The notes under the pieces: generated by a model
Told to the model about the DNA's origin: nothing
Databases searched by the model: none
The model's input: only the letters and a program-made list of their open reading frames with translations
From: Sulfitobacter marinus
GTDB taxonomy: Bacteria > Pseudomonadota > Alphaproteobacteria > Rhodobacterales > Rhodobacteraceae
DNA: 64,000 nt
NCBI RefSeq assembly: GCF_900116285.1
Contig: NZ_FPAJ01000004.1
Location: 310,001 to 374,000, forward strand
Reading direction: 5' to 3'
Shown here: in pieces, positions 57,798 to 64,000 of the stretch
Numbering within the stretch: position 1 is the first letter of the stretch
Layout of the letters: every line of letters starts with the position of its first letter
Translations under genes and position numbers: made by a program

Positions 57798-59375
57798 ATG
57801 AATATTTTTGATCGAAAGGCCTACCTCGTAGGCGGTGGTATAGGCTCTTTGGCCGCTGCCGCATTTATGATCCGCGACGGTGGGATGCCTGGTGAGAACA
57901 TTACCATCTACGAAGCCAATTCAAAGCTGGGCGGAAGCCTTGACGGGGCCGGAAATGCGGAAGATGGTTATTCGATGCGTGGTGGTCGGATGTTGACGAC
58001 CGACAATTACGAATGCACGTGGGACCTGTTTAAGACGATCCCCTCACTCACTGATCCGCAACAGTCTATCTTTGACGAAACAATCGCATTCAACAAGCGG
58101 ATGAAAGCGCATTCCAAGGCGCGATTAGTGGATCGAAATCGCTCAATCGTAGATGTAGAGTCGATGGGTTTCACGATGACGGACCGGCTGGAGTTGCTAA
58201 AACTTACTGAGGCGAGTGAAGAAAGGCTGGGCACGAGTGTCATTACTGATTGGCTCTCGCCAGAATTTTTTACCAACAAGTTTTGGTACATGTGGCAGAC
58301 GACATTTGCCTTTCAACCCTGGCATAGCGCGGTTGAATTCAAACGTTATTTACATCGCTTTATGAAAGAGTTCTCTCGAATTGAAACCCTGGCTGGCGTC
58401 AAGCGCACTGTTTACAATCAATACGATTCACTCGTTCGACCTCTGGTCGCTTGGCTCGAAGCGGAGAATGTCAACTTCCAGAACGAGTCCACTGTGACTG
58501 ACTTTGAGTTTCAAGCCAATACAGCATCTCATACGGTTGTCGGGATTAAGCTCCACCAATCCGGGCTACAAAAGACGATTTCAGTTCGGAAAGTCGATCT
58601 GGTCTTCTTTCAAAATGGCTCCATGACCGATGCATCGAGCGTAGGTTCCATGACAGAGGCCCCAAAGCGGCTAACCAAAGCCGACAGTGGCGGTTGGACG
58701 CTTTGGGAAAAATTGGCAGAGGGCCGCCCAGAATTCGGCAATCCGGCACCTTTCAACAATAGCATCCCCGAGTCCTATTGGCATTCATTTACTGTGACTC
58801 TCAAAGACACAGCCTTTTTTGACAAGATGCAGGCTTTTTCCGGCAACGAAGCTGGAACTGGAGGTCTTGTGACTTTGAAGGATTCAAACTGGCTGATGTC
58901 TGTGGTTCTGTATCATCAACCACATTTTATTGGCCAGCCCACCGACGTACAGATATTGTGGGGGTATGCGCTGCATCCCGATAGGATAGGTAACTATGTT
59001 GCTAAGCCGATGTCAGATTGCTCAGGCGAGGAGATCCTTCGGGAACTTTGTGGCCATCTCAACTTTGACATGGAGACGACTTTCGCACATGCAAACTGTA
59101 TACCATGCAGGATGCCTTACATTACAAGTATGTTTATGCCTCGTGCGCGATCTGACCGACCTCTGCCTGTTCCAAAGAATTCCAGAAATCTTGCCTTCGT
59201 AAGCCAGTTCGTTGAAGTTCCGGAAGATGTAGTTTTTACTGTTGAGTATTCGGTACGTGCGGCCCAGATGGCGGTCTATGAATTGCTTGAGATCGACCGG
59301 GAAGTACCAGCTATACTTCACCATGACAAATCTCTCAAAGTGAATTTCGATGCCGTAATTAAGGCATTCAATTAA
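57798..59375 (+). CDS. Oleate hydratase
   Basis: 525 residues. FAD-dependent enzyme that adds water to the cis-9 double bond of oleate to give 10-hydroxystearate. The N-terminal dinucleotide motif is YLVGGGIGSLAAAAFM. The active-site segment SMRGGRMLTTDNYECTWDLF carries the conserved Glu-Cys-x-Trp-Asp of the family. WQTTFAFQPWHSAVEFKRYL and YSVRAAQMAVYEL are also typical. The gene is visibly AT-richer than the flanking acetate operon and the chromosome at large, suggesting acquisition by transfer. Monocistronic; possibly controlled through the dyad at 57635. Confidence 0.93.
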   Translation: MNIFDRKAYLVGGGIGSLAAAAFMIRDGGMPGENITIYEANSKLGGSLDGAGNAEDGYSMRGGRMLTTDNYECTWDLFKTIPSLTDPQQSIFDETIAFNKRMKAHSKARLVDRNRSIVDVESMGFTMTDRLELLKLTEASEERLGTSVITDWLSPEFFTNKFWYMWQTTFAFQPWHSAVEFKRYLHRFMKEFSRIETLAGVKRTVYNQYDSLVRPLVAWLEAENVNFQNESTVTDFEFQANTASHTVVGIKLHQSGLQKTISVRKVDLVFFQNGSMTDASSVGSMTEAPKRLTKADSGGWTLWEKLAEGRPEFGNPAPFNNSIPESYWHSFTVTLKDTAFFDKMQAFSGNEAGTGGLVTLKDSNWLMSVVLYHQPHFIGQPTDVQILWGYALHPDRIGNYVAKPMSDCSGEEILRELCGHLNFDMETTFAHANCIPCRMPYITSMFMPRARSDRPLPVPKNSRNLAFVSQFVEVPEDVVFTVEYSVRAAQMAVYELLEIDREVPAILHHDKSLKVNFDAVIKAFN

Positions 59376-59380
59376 AATGT

Positions 59381-59416
59381 GGCTCTCTCCCCGCGGTCTT
59401 GGGCGCGGAGAGAGCC
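59381..59416. terminator. Perfect 10-bp inverted repeat after oleate hydratase
   Basis: GGCTCTCTCC and GGAGAGAGCC flank a 16-nt GC-rich loop, 5 bp past the stop. It has no clear T-run, so it may be a poor terminator or an mRNA-stabilising stem. Confidence 0.5.
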
Positions 59417-59530
59417 AAGCTACTTGCCCTCGCGTTTCGAGCGAATTCTATCGCAAGAAATTATTATACGTAAGAAACACTCAACGTAATTCGGCTTTCG
59501 TTATTACGCATCAACGCGCCGAAGCAAAAA

Positions 59531-59883
59531 CTAGTGTGGTACATCTTCCGAAACCTCCTGACGAAGAACTGGTCCCTTTGCCAGGCGTCTGCCGAGTGCG
59601 ACGATGAATGCATCATAGCGTTCGCCTGCCTGCGCTTTGGCCGCAGCCCGGGCGGGTTCAGGCAGTGGCGGGTTGGTGGTCAGCCAAAACCGAGCGAACA
59701 GCGCCAGGGTTTCCACCGAGATGCTTACGTCGCGTTCCAAGCGGAACATGCGGCGGTAAATTTGGTCAAGGCGTTTGGTCGTTGCCGTTTCTTGGCGTCC
59801 GGCGGCATCTGGCGACAGAAATGAAGCAATGGCGTTTTCAGCCACAAGGGAGCGGGAATGATCGCGCCGGGCTTCTTCGTCAT
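59531..59883 (-). pseudogene. Frameshifted remnant of conjugation-associated (CopG/RHH-like) protein
   Basis: The readable frame contains AIASFLSPDAAGR, LDQIYRRMFRLERDVS and ETLALFARFWLTTNPPLP, a pattern seen in small proteins encoded beside relaxase/TraG genes of conjugative plasmids. A well-placed ribosome site (GGAG) and the ATG at 59883 read MTKKPG in another frame, so one frameshift near 59866 separates the start from the body. The family assignment is from memory of sequence pattern. Indicates former plasmid or ICE material. Confidence 0.45.
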
Positions 59884-60130
59884 CTCGATCTCCTAGTCGA
59901 TAAGATGAACAAGAAATCCTCCCTTATTCAGATCCTCAAATCTGTCCAACGGCTGCTGATGTCAGACACAGTAAGAGCAATAATTGGCGGAATATAATCT
60001 GGACCAACGCCATTACAGGCTGCAAGGAGCGACAAGGAGAAGCTAAGTATCGCATGCTTGCCTGCACCAAAAAATTGTTTTCAAATTCTAGGTCTTACAA
60101 AATCATTATCTGACAGCATGAGATTTTACA

Positions 60131-61339
60131 TCAAAATTTTTGATCTTGTATTTGATTGTTGGTAACAAAGCTGCGGCATGCCTCAGCAACAACGGCTTCT
60201 TCGTTTGTCGGAAGCCTCAGAACCGCCACGGTTGATTGACTTGAGCTGAGCGTGATTTGGTTCTTGTCGTTTGCCTCGGCATCTAGGTGGAGGCCCATCC
60301 AAGCGAGCCGGTCGCAGGTCAGTTTGCGCACCAGTGCAGAGTTCTCGCCGGTGCCCGCTGTGAACACCAAGGCGTCGAGACCGCCGATGGCTGAAACGAG
60401 ACCCGCGAGAATGCTGGCGGCACGAAAACAGTAAAGTTCAATGGCTTCGCGTGCATGCGGATCGCTACTGTTTTGCAGAACCTGCATATTGTTGCTGATA
60501 CCAGAGACACCAAGCAGGCCCGATTGGCGATACAACATCTCTTCAACCTGACTGGCAGTCATGCCTTTGGATTGCATGAGGTAAAGCACGACGCCCGGAT
60601 CGAGAGTTCCGCACCGGCTTCCCATCATCAGACCATCTAGCGCCGTGAACCCCATACTGGTCGCAACGCTCTGTCTGTTCGTCATGGCACACATGCTGGC
60701 ACCATTGCCGAGATGCGCCACAATCACGCGCCCGTCCGCCTGCGATCCTAGATGTTGGGGAAGGACACTCGCGATGTATTCATAGGACAGACCGTGAAAC
60801 CCGTATCGCATGATGCCCTCGTCGCTCAAACTCCGCGGCAGGGCAAAAAGCGATGCCAAACGATCCTGAGTTCGATGAAACGCTGTGTCAAAGCAGGCAA
60901 TTTGGGGTACCTCGGGATGCCATTTTGTTACCGCCCGAATAGCAGCAAGATTGTGCGGTTGATGCAGCGGGGCGAGGGGTATGAGTGTTTTGAGCTTGTC
61001 TAAGACGTCATTGGTGACAAGTGTTGGTGCTGCGAAAAAGCTGCCACCATGAACGACACGGTGCCCAATTGCTATGAGCGGGCGGCCCTCAAGATGTTGC
61101 GGCAGCCAAGTCAGCAGATGCGCAATGATGTCTTCATGGCTCGATGTGGTGTTGAGATTACTAAGTATGCCTTTCGCAAGATACTCCCCATCGCCACCAC
61201 GAGCTGAAAACTCAGGAGCTCCACCGATCCCCGTGACTTTTCCGCTGACACCGGGCGTATTTTGCGTTGCATCAAATCCAAAGACGGCGAACTTTAAGCT
61301 GGAGGACCCCGAGTTAAGGGTCAGAATAGCCTTGCTCAT
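60131..61339 (-). CDS. ackA: Acetate kinase AckA
   Basis: 402 residues. Converts acetyl phosphate and ADP to acetate and ATP, reversibly. ILTLNSGSSSLKFAVF (phosphate-binding), GHRVVHGG, ACFDTAFH and RYGFHGLSYEYI are all present, and FTAGTGENS lies near the C-terminus. Full length. The start overlaps the MaoC-phosphotransacetylase gene by 4 nt, so the acyl-CoA to acyl-phosphate to acid pathway is translationally coupled. Confidence 0.95.
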   Translation of the reverse strand: MSKAILTLNSGSSSLKFAVFGFDATQNTPGVSGKVTGIGGAPEFSARGGDGEYLAKGILSNLNTTSSHEDIIAHLLTWLPQHLEGRPLIAIGHRVVHGGSFFAAPTLVTNDVLDKLKTLIPLAPLHQPHNLAAIRAVTKWHPEVPQIACFDTAFHRTQDRLASLFALPRSLSDEGIMRYGFHGLSYEYIASVLPQHLGSQADGRVIVAHLGNGASMCAMTNRQSVATSMGFTALDGLMMGSRCGTLDPGVVLYLMQSKGMTASQVEEMLYRQSGLLGVSGISNNMQVLQNSSDPHAREAIELYCFRAASILAGLVSAIGGLDALVFTAGTGENSALVRKLTCDRLAWMGLHLDAEANDKNQITLSSSQSTVAVLRLPTNEEAVVAEACRSFVTNNQIQDQKF

Positions 61340-62763
61340 GACAGCTCACTTTTGGCAAAATGATGAACAAACAACTGAGCTATCGCGGCTGAGGCGATGC
61401 GTGATGTCAGGCCATCTGCTCGGCTCGTCAATACAATTGGTACCCGTGCCCCGAGGACGACACCCGCTGAATCTGCGCCTGCGAGGTAGACCAACTGTTT
61501 GGCCACCATGTTCCCGGCTTCAAGATCAGGCACGATCAGAATGTCCGCGCTGCCCGCAATCTCCGATACAATCCCCTTAGCATCTGCCGCAACACGAGAC
61601 ACGGCATTGTCAAAGGCAAGTGGCCCATCGAGTTGCCCGCCAGTAATCTGTCCGCGATTGGCCATTTTGCACAATGCGGCGGCGTCCACAGTCGACGGGA
61701 TATTCGGGGTAACCGTTTCGACAGCAGATAGGACCGCTACCTTTGGGCAGACAATCCCAAGCGCGTGACCAAGGTCAATTGCATTCTGAACGATGTCACG
61801 TTTCACTTGTAGGTTCGGACAGATGTTGATCGCAGCGTCGCTAATGAGGAGCGGCTTTGGATAGCTTGGAACATCGAGCGCGAAGACATGGGTCATACGC
61901 CTTTCGGTGCGCAAACCTGTCTCAAGATTCACAACCGGTCCGAGCAGTTCGTCGGTGTGGATTTTGCCTTTCATCAGCATGTTCACTTTGCTAGCACGGG
62001 CGAGTTCAACGGCTTTTTCTGCAGCTGCATGGCTATGCAGAACGTCGATAATCTCCACACCCGTTAGATCCAGATTGGCAGCATCTGCGACGGCCCGTAT
62101 TTTGGTTTCGGGGCCGATCAATATCGGGACGATCATTCCTTGCTCGGCGGCTGCAAGTGCTCCTCCCAGTGATAGGACATCGCAGGGGTGCACGACGGCG
62201 GTGGGTACCGGGGCGAGCGACTTCGTTGCCGCGATAAGCTCATTGAACCGTGCGCCGCGTTCATGAAGATGAACTTCCGGTAGCTGGGTCCGTGGCCGGT
62301 GTACCTTCACGGTTGGTGCTATAACCAGTGCTTGGCCTTCGATCACGATTCCCCCGTTCTGGTTCAGGCACAGGCAGTCGAGGGTGACGTGATGGTTTTC
62401 AGCGGTCTTTTCCGCGACGGTCACGCGAACAGTGACTGTGTCGCCCAAACCAACAGGGCTGCGAAAGCTCAGATTTTGATTGAGGTAGATCGTTCCGGGT
62501 CCTGGCAATTCCGTGCCAAGGACCGCTGATATCAACGCGCCGCCCCACATCCCGTGTGCAATTACCTTATGAAAGACATCGGACTTGGCAAACTCTGCAT
62601 CGACATGTGCCGGGTTCACATCGCCTGACATGATGGCAAACAACTCTATATCTTCCAGTTTCAGTTTTCGCGTCAGTTCGGCGCTGTCACCAACTTTGAT
62701 CTCGTCAAAGGTCTTGTTTTCGATGAATTGCATGGATGCCGGCCTTTCTTCTTCGTCGGACAT
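61336..62763 (-). CDS. Bifunctional MaoC enoyl-CoA hydratase / phosphate acetyl(butyryl)transferase
   Basis: 475 residues. The N-terminal MaoC-like hot-dog domain (about 12-150) has the hydratase motif SGDVNPAHVDAEFAKSD (Asp/His dyad). The C-terminal phosphate acyltransferase domain (about 165-475) has MLMKGKIHTDELLGPV and LIVPDLEAGNMVAKQL. It would link (R)-3-hydroxyacyl-CoA/enoyl-CoA interconversion to acyl phosphate, passed to AckA. The ATG at 62763 overlaps the upstream small ORF stop (TGATG); a second ATG at 62733 begins MQFIENKTF and could be the true start. Confidence 0.93.
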   Translation of the reverse strand: MSDEEERPASMQFIENKTFDEIKVGDSAELTRKLKLEDIELFAIMSGDVNPAHVDAEFAKSDVFHKVIAHGMWGGALISAVLGTELPGPGTIYLNQNLSFRSPVGLGDTVTVRVTVAEKTAENHHVTLDCLCLNQNGGIVIEGQALVIAPTVKVHRPRTQLPEVHLHERGARFNELIAATKSLAPVPTAVVHPCDVLSLGGALAAAEQGMIVPILIGPETKIRAVADAANLDLTGVEIIDVLHSHAAAEKAVELARASKVNMLMKGKIHTDELLGPVVNLETGLRTERRMTHVFALDVPSYPKPLLISDAAINICPNLQVKRDIVQNAIDLGHALGIVCPKVAVLSAVETVTPNIPSTVDAAALCKMANRGQITGGQLDGPLAFDNAVSRVAADAKGIVSEIAGSADILIVPDLEAGNMVAKQLVYLAGADSAGVVLGARVPIVLTSRADGLTSRIASAAIAQLFVHHFAKSELS

Positions 62764-63015
62764 CAGAACTCACGTGATGCCTGATGGTCTTTTGATTTCT
62801 GCGCTTCGACCTTTTCGGCAACGTCCTCGATCTCGCGGAACGCGTCCCCGGCCGAGGTTTTGCCATCGACATGGGTCGTTTGTGTGCCGTTGATTTTCAG
62901 ATCGGCTTCGCCCCAGGGATGCGTGACGATTTCCAGATTATTGCCACTCGCCGTTGAGGTGAAGGGCTGCTCAGTCGCTCCTTTGCCAGCGGGGTCAGTG
63001 AGGTCTGGTTTTCAT
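62763..63015 (-). pseudogene. Small coupled ORF lacking an in-frame start (possible frameshift)
   Basis: A protein-like frame of about 80 residues (ASGNNLEIVTHPWGEADLK, DGKTSAGDAFREIEDVAEKV) ends at 62763, overlapping the next start by TGATG. It has no ATG, GTG or TTG in frame. The ATG at 63015 would join it if one A were removed from the AAAA run just after it. Either a fresh frameshift, programmed slippage, a non-standard start or a sequencing error. No family recognised; its position between phaB and the MaoC-phosphotransacetylase suggests a role in acyl-CoA/PHB metabolism. Confidence 0.5.
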
Positions 63016-63066
63016 TTGAGTTTCTTATTGGTTATTTGTAGCTCCTTTGCTTTCTGTGAGGACTGG

Positions 63067-63789
63067 TCACACCATGTATTCGCCGCCATTCACACTGAGG
63101 GTTGAGCCGGTGACAAAATCGGCGTCGTCACTTGCGAGAAACATGATTGCGCGCGCAATGTCCGCGGGCTGTCCAAGGCGGCCTACCGGTGTTGCCGCGA
63201 TGATCTGCTGTATGACGTCAGCAGACACCGCCGCAACCATGTCAGTATCGCAATAGCCTGGTGCCACCGCATTAACTGTAATGCCCTTGGCTGCGTTCTC
63301 TTGCGCGAGAGCCTTTGTGAATCCGACAATGCCAGCTTTGGCGGCCGAATAATTAGTTTGGCCAAATTGACCCTTCTGCCCATTGATCGAAGATACATTA
63401 ATAATGCGCCCGAACCCGCGTTCGCGCATGCCCGGAACAACATTGCGGCACATGTTGAAAACTGATCCCAGATTTGTGTTGATCACATCGACCCATTGTT
63501 CGGGGGCCATGTGATGCAAGGTTGCATCCCTAGTGATGCCTGCATTGTTGACCAGAATGTCAACGGAACCTAGGTCATCTTCGATTTTCTGAAGCCCTGC
63601 TTTGCAGGCAGGAAAATCCGCGACGTCCCATTTATAAACGGCAATCCCGGTTTCATCTTTGAAGGCCTGCGCTGCTGCGTCATTACCATGATAGGTAACA
63701 GCAACGGTGCAGCCTTTTTCTTTCAACGCGATTGCGGCTGCGCGCCCAAGGCCGCGTGTTCCGCCTGTTACAACTGCTATTCGTGTCAT
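63067..63789 (-). CDS. phaB: Acetoacetyl-CoA reductase PhaB
   Basis: 240 residues, short-chain dehydrogenase of the PhaB group, which reduces acetoacetyl-CoA to (R)-3-hydroxybutyryl-CoA with NADPH for polyhydroxybutyrate. The cofactor motif is VTGGTRGLGRA, and DILVNNAGITRD, INVSSINGQKGQFGQ and NYSAAKAG (Tyr and Lys) form the catalytic set. The tail VTGSTLSVNGGEYMV is characteristic. AAGGA lies 7 nt before the ATG. Middle of the fabI-phaB-MaoC/Pta-ackA operon. Confidence 0.92.
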   Translation of the reverse strand: MTRIAVVTGGTRGLGRAAAIALKEKGCTVAVTYHGNDAAAQAFKDETGIAVYKWDVADFPACKAGLQKIEDDLGSVDILVNNAGITRDATLHHMAPEQWVDVINTNLGSVFNMCRNVVPGMRERGFGRIINVSSINGQKGQFGQTNYSAAKAGIVGFTKALAQENAAKGITVNAVAPGYCDTDMVAAVSADVIQQIIAATPVGRLGQPADIARAIMFLASDDADFVTGSTLSVNGGEYMV

Positions 63790-63819
63790 GTTATTTTCCT
63801 TAGATACTAGTGTGCCGCA

Positions 63820-64000
63820 TCATGCGCGCACGTGATAACCGCCATCGACAAAGGCAATGTTGCCAGTCACTTTGCGTGATAGATCGCTCACCAGTCCGAC
63901 AGCCATGTGGCCGACATCTTCGATACTTACGAGACTTTGTTCGGGGGCGCGGAGACGGGCGGATTCTATCAATTCGTCGAAGTGGTCGATACCTGAGCCA
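63820..64000 (-). CDS. fabI: Enoyl-ACP reductase FabI, N-terminal part outside window
   Basis: The last 59 residues of an enoyl-[acyl-carrier-protein] reductase: SGIDHFDELIESA, RAPEQSLVSIEDVGHMAVGL and GNIAFVDGGYHVRA before the stop. These are typical FabI C-terminal features (substrate loop end, SIEDVG helix, DGGYH). The catalytic Tyr/Lys region lies beyond base 64000. Ends 30 nt before phaB, so it heads or precedes this operon. Could be a second, non-housekeeping FabI. Confidence 0.85.
   Translation of the reverse strand, partial: GSGIDHFDELIESARLRAPEQSLVSIEDVGHMAVGLVSDLSRKVTGNIAFVDGGYHVRA

Overview
The window looks like chromosome of a marine Rhodobacterales (Roseobacter-group) alphaproteobacterium. 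This rests on the moderately GC-rich coding bias, the maf / RNase E-G / yacG order, a cobalamin-dependent NrdJ, a BMP-type transporter joined to xanthine dehydrogenase, a dimethylglycine-dehydrogenase-like flavoenzyme, a Roseobacter-type AHL synthase, and copies of the GC-rich palindromic repeats seen in this group. No genus is claimed.

Layout. 1-5 kb: maf (cut by the window edge), an RNase E/G-like protein and yacG overlap as an operon, followed by divergent oxyR and katG. 5-9.5 kb: tRNA-Gln, an MscS-type channel with a BON domain, a quinone oxidoreductase, an SH3 protein and a 2-hydroxyacid dehydrogenase. 9.5-15.4 kb: gamma-glutamyltransferase, a GlcD-type FAD oxidase and a dimethylglycine/sarcosine dehydrogenase-like protein. 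15.4-19.5 kb (minus): GST, aldo/keto reductase, a DAO-type oxidase, a DUF938 methyltransferase and a GH25 lysozyme lipoprotein, mostly with 4-nt overlaps. A YeeE/YedE thiosulfate-type transporter follows.

20.8-30 kb (minus) is one purine operon. XdhA, XdhB and XdhC are translationally coupled to a nucleoside/purine-type ABC importer (ATPase, two permeases, BMP binding protein). One copy of the palindromic repeat lies in frame inside xdhA. 30.2-40.4 kb is housekeeping: dnaE, slyX, hisS-hisZ-hisG, a DUF1489 protein and nrdJ. 40.6-46.8 kb: PepSY and DUF2946 membrane/secreted proteins, then a signalling block made of a receiver protein with a degenerate GGDEF domain, an Hpt protein, a membrane histidine kinase, and an AHL synthase with no luxR beside it.

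47-60 kb is accessory. It opens with a chimeric scar of an IS5-type and an IS3-type transposase and contains a frameshifted remnant of a conjugation-type gene. Between these are a Crp/Fnr regulator, a TPR protein, and a redox cluster: a frameshifted ferredoxin-reductase-like gene, a 2x[4Fe-4S] ferredoxin, a b-type membrane subunit and a Tat-exported fumarate-reductase-type flavoprotein. The cluster ends in a striking 628-residue fusion of a 2-keto-3-deoxygluconate-permease domain to an acetolactate decarboxylase domain. An EF-hand protein and an AT-richer oleate hydratase gene follow. The redox cluster and the oleate hydratase are each preceded by an identical perfect dyad, TTGACGTTCGTCAA, which resembles a Crp/Fnr-family operator.

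60-64 kb (minus) is an acyl-CoA/acetate operon: fabI (cut by the window edge), phaB, a small coupled ORF lacking a normal start, a MaoC-phosphate acetyltransferase fusion, and ackA. The candidate for an undescribed system is the 51-57 kb redox-transporter-decarboxylase cluster.
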